Shown one piece after another: positions 1-9,796 of a DNA stretch of 64,000 bases. The notes under the pieces were generated by a model. It had not been told where the DNA came from. It ran no database searches and saw only the letters and a list, made by a program, of their open reading frames with translations. Location of the stretch: positions 63,731,401 through 63,795,400 of the forward strand of contig CM054118.1 of the NCBI GenBank assembly GCA_028673005.1, in the 5' to 3' direction. Each line of letters starts with the position of its first letter. The stretch's first letter is position 1. A program made the position numbers and the translations under genes. This DNA comes from Tanypteryx hageni. Its lineage: Eukaryota > Arthropoda > Insecta > Odonata > Petaluridae.

Positions 1-29
1 TATATATATATATATATAATATATATATA
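1..29. repeat. (TA)n microsatellite at the window edge
   Basis: Alternating TA dinucleotides open the window and continue past its left edge, so the full length is unknown. Confidence 0.9.
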
Positions 30-435
30 ATCAAGAGGAAATGATAATATAAAAAACTAGGAACCACTTGGATTGATTCCATATTAAAGAGAGAAGTAGC
101 CATAGGGTAGACTGGACAGAAATATAAGCAAGAATGTAGTATTGCCAGCTTAGACCCACCTGGGGTCAAAATTCCTGATGATGGTGATGAAGAGCTGATA
201 TGGAATTAATTTTTCATGCTTTAGGAAATCTATTGCAATGGATAAAAAATAAACTGAATTAACACAACTTAATTTGACTTTACAATAAAACAATATTTAA
301 ATGAACACTAATCCCTCGAGCATAATGAAAACCAGAAAGAAAACTGTTAAAAACATTACCTGTGAACTCTTGATTAAAGGGATACGTTTAAGGGATACGT
401 TTAATTTATTATTTAATAATGCTACAAAGACTAAC
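30..435. other. Probable pyrophosphatase intron, no exon seen
   Basis: This stretch lies downstream of the last visible pyrophosphatase exon on the minus strand. I searched its minus strand for the next conserved block of the enzyme (the valine-lysine-rich strand and the acidic DEGETDW-type loop) and did not find it, so the following exon must lie off the left edge. A perfect 13-bp tandem duplication (aagggatacgttt) sits at about 377-402. Confidence 0.6.
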
Positions 436-522
436 CCGATATCCAATTTCCAAGATGTCTATTGGATCATTATCCCCCTTGCAGTTTGTTGATTCATCTA
501 AAACTTCTGGATTCTCCCAAGT
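436..522 (-). CDS. Nurf-38: Pyrophosphatase coding exon 4 (metal-binding signature)
   Basis: 29 codons (residues 99-127), phase 0 at both ends. It starts T-W-E-N-P directly after the acceptor ATATTTCAG and contains the PROSITE-type signature D-N-D-P-I-D-I, then L-E-I-G-Y-R. The donor is CGG|GTTAGT, weaker at +3. Reading on past the donor meets a stop within a few codons, which supports the splice. Confidence 0.93.
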
Positions 523-3500
523 CTGAAATATTCACAAAAAGGAAAAAAAGCTATTCAAAAATTCAACAAGGAACACATTTTAGAATAATAAGCAATTTAT
601 ATTGCTGTGATTGGAGTGTTTTTGTTTACTTGGCCTCTTGACCGCTAGATAACTTGATGAATAAACTAGAATATATTTATTTCTTTCTTTTATCCAACAG
701 TTTTAAGAGTTAAATTGCTTCGACTGGATAAATAGTCATGGTAGCATAGTTGATCCAAGCAACATGCTGCAAACAACACCTCTGGGCTTCAGTAGAAATA
801 CAACTTTTTTCCACTTATCTTAAATTTAATTTTCAATTTTCTAGTCGAACTCTTTCAATAATATTATCTTATCTCCAACTTTATGGAAGTGCCAAATCTA
901 ATAATTAATAACACCATTAATTTAAAGAATTATGAACATTCTACTTTCTTACATTTCTACTCTATTAGGATCAATCCTAATGTCAATACTACTTGTGATG
1001 ACCTAGTCCAATGCTATATTCCGATTCTTTCTGGTTTACAATTAAAATATGTTTTTACAAAAGGTCCCTTAACTCCATCTCTTTCAGCGACTATTTATAA
1101 TACGAGTTGTCAGTGCTTGCATACTGCAAAATCACCATACACCAAGATCTAAACTCGTAAATAAACCAACGCGATCTCCAGGGCAAGTTATTTATAATGA
1201 ATATGTATCACACTAAAAATAATAACAACATAGAAATAAATGGAATATTTTGTGTTGCCATATGTTTACCTAGTTGGTTGATATTAAAGATATTATGTAA
1301 TATTGATTCCCATTAAAAGCATTAAATCATTGCTCTTGACTTACGGAAAATCAATTCCCATTGAATGGCATTGGAGTCATTGCTATGGTAGTTAATATTT
1401 TTCATTGTTGAAAAACAAAAAACTTTTCATAATTTTTTATTAAAATCAAATTTTTACACAAATTCAGCAGGGGTTTTGTATCCAAGAAAAATAAACTTCA
1501 TTCTTTCATCCACAGTATTATGCATGTCCCGACTTTGTACCTTAATTGTTAATAATTTAAAAAAGCAATTTTATATAGCCCTGCACCATTTTCAATGCTT
1601 TTCTTATTGGTGTTTAAAATTGGACTTTGGAGTGGAAAACACCTCTTAAATATAACTTTCTGGAATTTCGGATTTTTCCAGAAGTTGTATCCATTGATCT
1701 ATCTTCACGCCAAATTTCAGATCTGTAACACTTCTAGAAGTACCTTAGGTTTTACATGATATATCCTACATATGTAAGAAACAGCTATTTATTGTGATTT
1801 TCTTCATTATTAGGATCCAATGTTAAGGTTATTCTAATCATTAAACCGAATTTGCTCCTATTTGCAACCTCTCCTCCAATACACCATACAACTAATAAGC
1901 TTTCTTCTTCACCTTCCTCTTGATGTTATCCACTACAGTCAGTCATGTGTATTCTGAATGCTCATAAACAACATCATGGTTTTATTTATTAGTGAAAATG
2001 AGTTGCATACTGTAAGTGCATGCAAAAAATACTCCTTTGTAATTCAAAAGGCCTTTCCTACCTCTTTTAATGTTCTATTACAGTACTAAAGTACAAGTGT
2101 AAAAGTTATTATTTTTTCCATCGGTTGTTTATAGGAGAGGAACAAGATATGACAGCATTAAATGCAGTACTCCATGGTAAAAATTTTATATTGTAGAAAA
2201 TAAAACATGAAAAACAGGAGCCTTTCTTAATTAATACTGGTATGCTACCTAGCCCTCTAATTTGCTGAACATACAAATCGAAATACCTATATTACCGTCT
2301 CTATTTCAAATATCCAAAATACTTGACTCGTTGTTCATAATTAAAAAATTAACATTCATTACACCTATCCCACGATGTACACAGATGATGTTCTCAAAAA
2401 TCGCCATGTAAATCAAAATCGTACAAATAGAAACTAACACTTCATATAAAATTGTAGGTTAGGTTCCTATTTATTTTAAAATAAAGCATATTTTGGAAAA
2501 TTTATACATAAATATATATTTGTCAGAAATTTGAATTCGAATGTAATAATAATATAGCATTATAGAAATGAACCTTCACATTAAATAAAAAATAAATTCA
2601 TAAAAGAAATTTGAACTAAGAAGTAACGATAGAGTAAACATTAGAGAAAATAACACTTATATTAAGCTAAACAAAAATTTCGTACAATCTGGTAAATTCA
2701 AAATTGAAGGAATAAAAAAATTGTTTAGGAAAGAAATACATAAAATTGAATCAACTAATTTAACGAAAACTTTAGTAAATTTCTCCTCAATCACTGTCAT
2801 ATTGTGTCATCAAAAATTTACAAACAGAGATCCAGTGTAAATCGCGAAATGGTCGCATTTTCTTGACTATGTAAACCGTGTATATTAAGTCCGTGTAAAT
2901 CGAGGGATGGTCGCGATTTCTTGACCGTGTAAAACCAAAACTGCGTACATCAAGTACCGTGCAAATCAGGGATGTGTACTAAGTAGCATTATTTAGCCAT
3001 TATATAACGACCCTTGTGTGAAAAAAACTCCAAATACAAAACTAATACCTGTTCAAATAAGTTGGTTTAACTGCTGCATGCATTGATTGACTTGGTCAAT
3101 AAGTTGATTGCGCGTTTAATTAAGGAAGAAATAAGTACTGCACTACTAAAAGAGCTATTTATATTTTGCAGCATTTCATCATTTTGATGGGCTGATTGAA
3201 AAAAAATAATAAATTTCCATTAGTTTAAGTTACTCGAGATTATTTTTATTACTATAGCTAATGATTACGCGCTAAATTCCATCATTAAACTGTGTATACT
3301 TCTACCAAAAACAAGGAAGTGTAAACTTTTAAATCTCTTTTACGAAAATCACACAGAATGAGCGAACTATGTGAAGTTGAATATTTTTTGTTTTTCATTT
3401 TCAAATTTGTATTATATAGCCCGAACATCTCCAAAACCTGATGATTCTTTTCACGAATGTGGAATATAAAATTAAACACACCTGCGGAATCGCACCATAA

Positions 3501-3933
3501 TTCCATATGTATCCGTGATGTGGGAAACAATTGCAAACATAGCGAAGTTTTCCTTTCTTAATGTCTTGCTTGATAGGGTTCAATGCTTCCTTTAAGTTGA
3601 TCTAAAAATTAAAAAAACAAACACCTTAATCAGACTTGTTTAAAATTACACCATTTTTGTCTGCTAAAACGATCAATTACCTCCATTTTAGCATTTGTCC
3701 AACGAGGTACCTCTACAACCATGTTAAATATGTTTTTCTCACGATCCGCCCATAATGGAATGTCATGAAGAGGCGATATCGGACCAAACTCATTCCCTTA
3801 AAATTCAAATATAGGTCATGACAAAATTGCTAAAATAGATACAATGTTTAACAACGCGGAAGTTTCATTACTCACTAAAAAATAGTCTGTAAGATTCTGT
3901 ATTAGGGGTTCCTCTTTCTACAGCTGAATACAT
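436..3933 (-). CDS. Nurf-38: Inorganic pyrophosphatase (family I), 5' half in four exons
   Basis: Soluble family I pyrophosphatase hydrolyses PPi to two phosphates in the cytosol; in flies the same protein is the 38-kDa subunit of the NURF chromatin remodeller. Four exons join into 127 codons: 3933..3876, 3796..3681, 3601..3482 and 522..436, all with GT-AG borders. Numbering from the ATG puts the catalytic residues at the yeast IPP1 positions: E48, K56, E58, R78, Y89, Y93 and the metal-binding DNDPID with D115, D117 and D120. The start (M-Y-S-A-V-E-R-G) suits the family N terminus, and the split codon between exons 1 and 2 makes an Arg. Introns 1 and 2 are both 79 bp; intron 3 is 2,959 bp. 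The later part, including the D147/D152 loop, is off the left edge. No frameshift or stop is seen, so the gene looks intact. The family assignment is very secure; the NURF role is inferred from orthology. Confidence 0.95.
523..3481 (-). other. Intron 3 of the pyrophosphatase gene
   Basis: A 2,959-bp AT-rich intron between exons 3 and 4. I see no exon in it. It holds a CACTTCTAGAAGTACC-type repeat unit near 1,700-1,760 (related to the array at 41 kb) and a short degenerate tandem repeat at 2,830-2,960. The 89-codon ORF on the opposite strand at 883 resembles nothing I recognise. Confidence 0.85.
2830..2965. repeat. Degenerate short tandem repeat (GTGTAAATCG type)
   Basis: The phrase GTGTAAATCGaggGATGGTCGC recurs in diverged form at about 2,836, 2,892 and 2,950 with fragments between, roughly 55 bp apart. 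A similar phrase (TCTCGATTTACGCGTG) occurs on the other strand near 28,640, suggesting a dispersed small element. No terminal repeats or target duplication were found. Confidence 0.5.
3482..3601 (-). CDS. Nurf-38: Pyrophosphatase coding exon 3
   Basis: Exactly 40 codons (residues 59-98), phase 0 at both ends. It carries L-N-P-I-K-Q-D, K-K-G-K-L-R and [11 protein letters not shown], giving R78, Y89 and Y93 of the active site. The acceptor has a T-rich tract ending TTTTTAG; the donor is CCGCAG|GTGTGT. Confidence 0.96.
3681..3796 (-). CDS. Nurf-38: Pyrophosphatase coding exon 2
   Basis: The exon is 116 nt: two bases completing Arg20, then residues 21-58. It carries the family block I-S-P-L-H-D-I-P-L and the stretch [13 protein letters not shown], which supplies active-site residues E48, K56 and E58. 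The acceptor is TTTTAAG| and the donor GAG|GTAATT, so it ends at a codon boundary. Confidence 0.95.
3876..3933 (-). CDS. Nurf-38: Pyrophosphatase coding exon 1 (start codon)
   Basis: The exon holds 19 codons plus one base. ATG is at 3933..3931 in the context TCTAAAATGT. It ends in a strong donor, A|GTGAGTAA. The final base pairs with the first two bases of exon 2 to make AGG (Arg20). It encodes the variable N-terminal strand of the enzyme, ending in S-Y-R-L-F-F, like the family's Y-x-L-Y-F. Confidence 0.93.
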
Positions 3934-4120
3934 TTTAGATACTTGCAGGGAACTCGAAGACAATGCAGATAGCCAAGACCTGAGTTGATAACCGCAAACT
4001 TTCAGTGATCTTGACACGTGAGTAACCAACGGAGAACAAGTGCACATTCCGCCATCTATTCAAGGACGAAACAGATGAAACTCTAATTTCGCAAAAATTC
4101 CTGAGACGGAAAATACAAAC
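3934..4120 (-). promoter_or_regulatory. Candidate 5' UTR/promoter of the pyrophosphatase gene
   Basis: Upstream of the ATG on the minus strand lie a perfect E-box CACGTG (4015-4020) and GATGGCGG (reverse complement at 4049-4056), a YY1/Pho-like motif common near starts of housekeeping genes. There is no TATA box at a convincing place. The transcription start cannot be fixed from sequence, and this whole segment may be 5' UTR. Confidence 0.35.
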
Positions 4121-5286
4121 ATTATTATCAGTTAAAACACGTATCCGCCTTTTATCAGTTAAGATAGTGTATAGTATTATGAATATCAAGATGAGAAATT
4201 GAGGACTTTATAATAGCTTGAAATTAAACGAATATAAAAAAGATCGCGGAATGTAGCAATTGCATTAGTTAAATTTCGTAACTTTTGGAACTCGACTTGT
4301 CGTTTTTACTGCAAAGGTTTTTCTCGGATACATACTATATGTATGTTCCTAGAAAAGCGAATACTCTTGAAAAAAAAACAATCTTAAGATGCTATATCTT
4401 ACAGAACCGTATGTTTTATCCTTTCTCAAAAATTTCACGGTTATTTGCGTAAAAAATTATCTATTTATAAGGCTCACCTTTAATAAAATACCAAGATTAA
4501 TTATAGCAGATAAGATGAAAAATACTCATCGTATCCTTAACTACTTCTCAAAACAATATTTCAAGTAGATTTTTTTACACATGAGAGAAATTAGTCTAAG
4601 GTGAAAAATTGAAATTTACAATTAAAAAAATTTTTAATTGTAAATTTAGAATTTTTGACGATAATATCTGTATTTATGGTTACACAAGCAGGAGAAGAGT
4701 TCACATTTTAAGCCCTTTAAATATTTATTGTGCGATTACTACAACGAAATACAACTGGTAATAACTTTAAGGCAGGGGGTAGGCAGTGGCAAAGGGCGCA
4801 AGCGACTGGGAGGACGCATATTTTTTATTTAGCGTAACATTTTATATTTTAACAATAGTCTAAACATTTTAGTAAAAATTGTTAATCTGATGTTTATTTG
4901 GAAATATTAGAATAAAAATTAATTATAAATTTGAATAAACAACATTTTATTTTAACTAAAAAGGGAGAAAGTGTAGGTGTAAATGTCTAAATACCTAATG
5001 TCGCAAGATATGTAAATCTGTTACTGACAACTGGCATATAAGATTTTCATTTGTTTTACATATCTGTGGATGTTTTATCTGATTTATCGACTACAAAATA
5101 AAATGAAAAGACAGTGGACATTTATAGAATGTCCGTACATCATCTACGAAAACATTTCCTTGTACGGTTTATATTTTAGCATTTAAAATGAATGAATGTA
5201 TCAGCTGGTAGTTTTAATTTAATTGGAGATTTGATTGAACATATTATAGAATTTTTAGTCCTTTTTGTCATAACTGAAAAGCATTA
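4121..5286. other. No gene seen; AT-rich spacer
   Basis: AT-rich sequence with frequent stops in all frames. It contains the perfect palindrome at 4612-4647 and a short GC-richer phrase at about 4,770-4,815 that resembles hAT-type element ends, without a partner end. Confidence 0.6.
4612..4647. repeat. 36-bp palindrome, 17-bp perfect arms
   Basis: Arms aaatttacaattaaaaa and its exact complement are separated by two bases. It is a perfect hairpin or cruciform-capable sequence in AT-rich DNA. It is not followed by a recognisable gene end, so there is no reason to call it a terminator. Confidence 0.85.
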
Positions 5287-6310
5287 TTATGCGTTCTTTG
5301 CGCGAAGTGAACGCACATAGGTGTGGCCGATTCCGTCCGTCCGTCCGCATGTTAAAACTCGGAAACCGCTGGACGTATTATGATGAAATTTGGTATTGGG
5401 AAGTTTTCCTAAAATTGATCAACCGATTTCAATTTTAGTCAAAATCGAACGACAATGAGGACCACTTTACATGAAGACCTACAATGTTCTTTTGTTTCAA
5501 CTCAGGAACCGCTGGACGTATTTTGATGAAATTTGGTATTGGGGAGTTTTGCTAAAATTGGTCGACCTATTAGAAATTTTGGTTAAAATCGAATAAAAAT
5601 TACGATCACTTTACATGACCTACAAATAGTTGGAAATAATTTTGAAACGAGAAAAAAGTCTGCTATGACCGGGAATCAAACCTAGGTCTTCCACTTTCCG
5701 GGCGGATATTCTACCACTGAACTACCATAGCAGACCATTTTTTTGTTTCTGAAAGCGGATGTTTTGTTACAGCTTATGCCTGTCTGCATAGGATCTTCAG
5801 ATCGCTTAATTCCATCAATTTCTACAAATAGTTGACAATGTTCCTTTGTTTCAACTCGGGAACCGCTGGATATATTTTGATTAAATTTGGTATTGCGGAG
5901 TTTTGCTAAAATTAATTAACTGATTCCAATTTTGGTTAAAATCGGACTATATTTACGACCACTTTACATGGAGACCTACCTGTAGTTTACAATGTTCCTC
6001 TGTTTCAACTCGGCAACCGCTTGATGTATTTTAATAAAATTTCGTATTGGGAAGTTTTTCTAAAATTGGTCGACTGATTTCAATTCTGGTTAAAATCGGG
6101 CAGCAATTACGACCACTTTACATGAAGACCTACATGTAGTTTACAATGTTCCTTTGTTTCAACTCGGGAACCGCTTGACGTATTGTGATGAAATTTGGTA
6201 TTAAGGAGTTTCACTAAAATTGGTCGACCGATTCCAATTTTGGTTCAAATCAGACAATAATTACGACTACTTTACATGAAGACCTACATGTATCGTATTT
6301 TACAACGTAC
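5287..6310. repeat. Degenerate ~150-bp tandem array, Helitron-associated type
   Basis: About five units of roughly 140-160 bp follow each other. Each carries AACCGCTGGACGTATT, then GATGAAATTTGGTATTG, a TAAAATTGGTCGACC-like phrase and ACCACTTTACATGAAGACC. Unit starts are near 5,345, 5,482, 5,836, 5,990 and 6,141. The array opens after AACGCACATAGG and a CCGT microsatellite. A SINE (5633-5821) has inserted between units. The left edge read on the minus strand resembles the 27.7-kb repeat end (AAAGAACGC followed by TAATAAT). Similar arrays occur in non-autonomous Helitrons; that class is an inference here. Confidence 0.7.
5633..5821 (-). mobile_element. tRNA-Gly-like SINE with 13-bp target duplication
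   Basis: A 189-bp element flanked by the perfect direct repeat ctacaaatagttg (5620-5632 and 5822-5834). On the minus strand it has a ~50-nt 5' module (GATCCTATGCAGACAGGC), a linker, then a tRNA-like segment with a perfect 7-bp acceptor stem (TGCTATG/CATAGCA), an A box TAGTTCAGTGG and a B box GGTTTGATTCC, and finally a tail TTTTTTCTCGTTTC. The D- and B-box regions resemble tRNA-Gly, but the anticodon loop (CCGGAAA) lacks U33, so it is not a working tRNA gene. The target duplication shows retroposition. Confidence 0.85.
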
Positions 6311-6947
6311 CTCGCTTACTTGTCGTTAAATTCTCATCTGAGCGAAAAATATTGAGAACATTGTGAAATCTCAAAGAAACTCTGTGTACTCCGACATGGA
6401 GTACGCCTTTCCAATTTTGTTTTTTCGCAAAAGTATGGTGGTGCTCGCTCGACATTCTGGGATATAGCTTGGTGCTCGCTTAGCATAAAAGAATACAACT
6501 TGGTGCTCGCCACATGGAAGAGGTTGGGGGCCTCTAGCCCTTCCTAAGCCTGGAATGTCGACATTCATGCATACAATATGAGAGTCACAGAGGAATGTGG
6601 AAGGAGACTCTCGGTTATGTCATTATCCAACTCTTACGAAATGCATGGGAGAACGAATGGCTCGACATCCTTTCCGAATTGGAGAGCTTTATGTTTGCGA
6701 TTATTTCTCGCAATTCCCCAGTTGTGAATTAAACAGTCCAATTTTTAATATCTCGCGCAATTTAGAACTCATTACCTCGCAGACAACTGCTCTAACCACG
6801 ACAATTACTGCCTCAATTCCCGGAATTATTTATCAGTTATCATAAAAATCACTAACTAATATTAAAAAACTGTATAATCTTTCATATCTAACCTCTCTCA
6901 CCGAAAAGCGGAAATTAAAAAAACAGCCTAAAATCATGTCTTTGGTC
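6311..6947. other. No gene seen; small repeats and a decayed tRNA-like stretch
   Basis: Three copies of TGGTGCTCGC lie about 31 bp apart (near 6,438, 6,470 and 6,500). On the minus strand at about 6,680-6,810 is a phrase like GTGGTTAGAGCAGTTGTC, which resembles a tRNA A-box region, but the B box is decayed. The ORF overlapping it (82 codons from 6,597) has no recognisable similarity. Confidence 0.5.
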
Positions 6948-7131
6948 AGCCCCGTCGGCCTTGGTAGACGGGTGGTTCGAGTTTCTGCCAACGGATACTA
7001 AGGTCGCGGGTTCGAATTCCGCCTAGGACATGAACGTTTGTGCTTGTAACATTAGGGTTATATGTAAGAATGGACATTATTGTCTAAATATCGCCCTCAA
7101 TAAAGACGGATTAATATTATTATTATTAATT
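6948..7131 (+). mobile_element. tRNA-derived SINE with ATT tail
   Basis: The head contains a T arm that pairs perfectly (GCGGG, loop TTCGAAT, TCCGC) and an A-box-like TTGGTAGACGGGTGG at the usual spacing. The body carries AATAAA-like sequence and the element ends in (TTA)n at about 7,110-7,131. This is the usual SINE layout: Pol III promoter, unrelated body, simple repeat tail. No clear target duplication was found. Confidence 0.7.
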
Positions 7132-7200
7132 AGGGTGTAGCGAAGGTGCCATTTGCCATAAGCGCCGCTGGTGAGAGGCGCACCTCGACTCTCGCTAACA
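7132..7200. mobile_element. Fragment of family C (hAT-like end)
   Basis: A stretch beginning AGGGTGTAGCGAAG and containing CATTTGCCATAAGCGCC is almost identical to 61,950-61,995 and related to 55,105-55,145. The phrasing is that of a hAT-type terminal region, but no partner end was found here. It abuts the tail of the preceding SINE. Confidence 0.45.
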
Positions 7201-7951
7201 TTTGAAAAAATACCTTTTCATTCCAAAATGATTTAGTTGATGCTCATATATCACAATCGTTTTAAATAGAATGAAAAGTTTCTTAATTATAACGGAGGAC
7301 AATAATACGGTCGTCTCTCCTGTAACGTGAGGGATACGTTCCTGGAAAACACCGTGTAATATGAAGCCGCATTATAGGATACCTAGTCTATGAGAAATAG
7401 GAGAATAGGAGCCCGTATGACTACTTTTCCAAAGTAACACTCCGAGTAATATAGTAAAATACGGCATAACGTCTAATATGAATAGCTGCTTCGTAGATAG
7501 GATATAGGGTATGGGAGAAAATAAAAAAGTTTAGGTACTTGTAGAATGGATACAGACTTGAAATTTGGCATGATGAAATATTGGACACTACTGACGGGGA
7601 AAACCTGAAATCCTTCAACTTTTGATTCTGATGGGAGTTTTTCTGACCAGAGGCGTAGCCAAGGGGGAGGGGGGGAATTCATGGGGTTCAACCTCTCCCA
7701 TGAGAAAATCGAAAAATTATTTTTATTACTTATTTATTATTTAAAATTTTTGTTATTGATTATTTAAAAATATGAAAAATTTAAATTTGAATTGAAAGAA
7801 AAATTATTTGTTATTATTATTTTTTGCCTGTTTTTATTACAACTAACAATAAGACATCCAGTGAGAAAAATTGAACTTATTAGTAAACATAATTAACGAA
7901 ATGTTAACAAAGAAAGCCGCGAAAATAGGAGTCAAAAACAGCGCGCTGATC
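7201..7951. other. No gene seen
   Basis: AT-rich spacer. Near 7,310-7,490 is a GTGTAATATGAAGCCGCATTAT-type phrase repeated in weaker form (GTCTAATATGAATAGC), perhaps an old element. Overlapping minus-strand ORFs of 65 and 72 codons look like chance. Confidence 0.5.
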
Positions 7952-7959
7952 ATCTATGC

Positions 7960-8082
7960 CACGGTTTCCCAAACTATACGAGGTCACGGAACCCTTGGAC
8001 TCTTATTCTTATTATTTAATGGAACCTCGTGAAGCTTTCGCGGAACCCAAGGGTTCTGCGGAACACAGTTTGGGAAACCCTG
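7960..8082. mobile_element. hAT-type MITE, 123 bp, with perfect 8-bp target duplication
   Basis: Terminal inverted repeats CACGGTTTCCCAAACT and AGTTTGGGAAACCCTG (15 of 16 match) bound a 123-bp element with no coding capacity. The 8-bp duplication atctatgc flanks it exactly (7952-7959 and 8083-8090). An 8-bp duplication with CA-rich ends of this type is characteristic of the hAT superfamily. Confidence 0.9.
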
Positions 8083-8171
8083 ATCTATGCAGTAAGGCTG
8101 TGTATTAGTAAGGTTAACACATCCTTTGCGGGTGAGAATGCCGACGAGCGCGACCTATCATTGGACTAGAG

Positions 8172-8905
8172 CAGTGGTTCCAAAACTATTTGATCCCGCG
8201 AACCCCTTTCATAAAAAACCAAATCTCGCGCATCCCCTCTTAAAAATAAATATATCCATACCTGAATATCAGTGGCGTAACCGACGCGCTTAAACATTCC
8301 CCTTCAGGTATGGACATTACAATACTTCAATTTTGCGTGTAAATTACACCTTAACAAAACAGCGATTAAAAATTTCTCGTTAATAGTTTGTTCTAGACCG
8401 CGTCGTAGAATTAAAGTTTAAGCATGTAAAATTATCTCTTTGCTTTAATAACGTAATCGTTTGCTCAACAACTTACGTGTTACTACATAATCAAAGCAAA
8501 AAATCGCGCCAAGCTAACGACAGTAATGGACACGTACAATTTCTCATCGTTAAAAAACATGAAAATTCTGGGTCTTAGTCTAAAAACAATTTCTTGCTAA
8601 TTCGTCACATTCGATTTCTCTCTTCGACAAAAATAAATTTGTTTTTTTTTACGCGTCTCAATTTCGTTGTTTAATTCAAGAAATCTTAAAATGAAATATA
8701 TATGTATATTTTTTTACTCTCAATTCTATGTTAAACAAATGTATGAAAGAAATACCCCTTGAATTGAACCAGTCCCGTTACTGTAGACATAAACCGTGCA
8801 ATGAGATACGCTGGGCAAACGCCATTACGGATTTTTTCCCGCGAACCTCCTGAGACTTCTCGCGAACCTGCTAGGGGTTCGCGAACCACAGTAAACTGGA
8901 CAAAA
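8172..8905. mobile_element. Non-autonomous hAT-type element
   Basis: The left end CAGTGGTTCCAAAACT, followed by CCCGCGAACCCC, is matched near 8,865-8,895 by AGGGGTTCGCGAACCAC in inverted orientation. The outermost right bases have drifted, so the exact end and target duplication cannot be read. The interior is AT-rich and non-coding. Confidence 0.65.
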
Positions 8906-9170
8906 CAGATGCTATTTTACTAGTTCTAGAATTTTGCGCGAAAACGTTTTTTGTTACAAGTAATATTTTACGAGATATACAGAAAAGTTCATTTTTTGTC
9001 ACCAGTACAGTGGCACTCCCGATTAGGCTGCCATTTCTGTCACTTTCTTATATTCTTTGCCCTTATGTCCTAAATACCATATCTCATGAACATCCGCCCA
9101 GTAGTTTCTGAGATGAAACACGTGGACAGACGGACGGACGGACACGACCTGAATATAAGGCGTTCTTTTT
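8906..9170. other. Repeat fragment with GGACGGAC run
   Basis: Near 9,085-9,168 is AGTAGTTTCTGAGATGAAAC, then (GGAC)n and AAGGCGTTCTTTT. The same order (a phrase asking for a GAGATGAA, a GACGGACAGACGG run, then AAGAACGC or its complement) is seen at 27,700-27,785, so this is probably the same Helitron-like repeat family. No gene. Confidence 0.4.
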
Positions 9171-9796
9171 TACTTTCTCCATATACCAAGTATAGAGAAA
9201 GTATTGTTTTCATGAAAAAATCGAATTCGAGATTTCAACGGAAATACATGTTTTAAGGTCCCCTGAACACCTTTTGACTATTTTCTCGATGATGTCTGTG
9301 TGTCTGTCTGTCTGTATGTGATAGATTTTTGTGGGCGCTCTAACTCAAAAAATATGGATCAGGTCAACGCAAAATTTTATATTTAACATTTTTATGAAGG
9401 CCATAAGATCTGATTAGTTTTTGGTAAAAATTGGTCGACCGGAAGTGGGTGTTTACTCTTGTCACTTATCCGTTATTTTGAAATATTTGCTTTAATATTT
9501 GATAAATGTAAAAATGTACTGGAATAAAAGTTGTAGGAAATTTTATTTTCTACAACCTTTGTTTGATACATTTTCCCATATAATGGATTTTTTAAGAGAT
9601 ATCTTATATTTTTAGCTGCCACCACCACGCCACCTACCGAAGACTATTGTTAGCAATTGACGCTTAGTTAAGTCTTAGTAACGCTCCTTTTCTTTTCTTA
9701 ATTGTCAACCGGAAGTAAATATTGACAAAGATCCCAGAGCTAGCAACATGTAATTTGCCATATAAATATGGAGAAAGTCATATGTTGCCCACATCA
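9171..9796 (+). mobile_element. Family A element, copy A1 (short 3' form)
   Basis: About 626 bp. It begins TACTTTCTCCATATAC and ends with ATATGGAGAAAGTCA plus TGTTGCCCACATCA, so the ends form an inverted repeat around ACTTTCTCCATAT. Inside are a CTGT microsatellite, GGTCGACCGGAAGTGGGTG and CACCACGCCACCTACCG. No coding potential. Six other copies or pieces occur in the window. The ends suggest a DNA transposon, but I could not see a target duplication. Confidence 0.75.

Noticed and set aside
176..201. Plus-strand acidic frame D-D-G-D-E-E-L near the left edge, considered as the next pyrophosphatase exon
   Set aside because: It is on the wrong strand and does not fit the enzyme's acidic loop.
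301..492. 63-codon plus-strand ORF
   Set aside because: It overlaps pyrophosphatase exon 4 on the opposite strand and has no similarity of its own.
5640..5725. Functional tRNA-Gly gene
   Set aside because: The acceptor stem and A/B boxes are good, but the anticodon loop lacks U33 and is not a Gly anticodon, and the segment is inside a retroposed element with target duplication.
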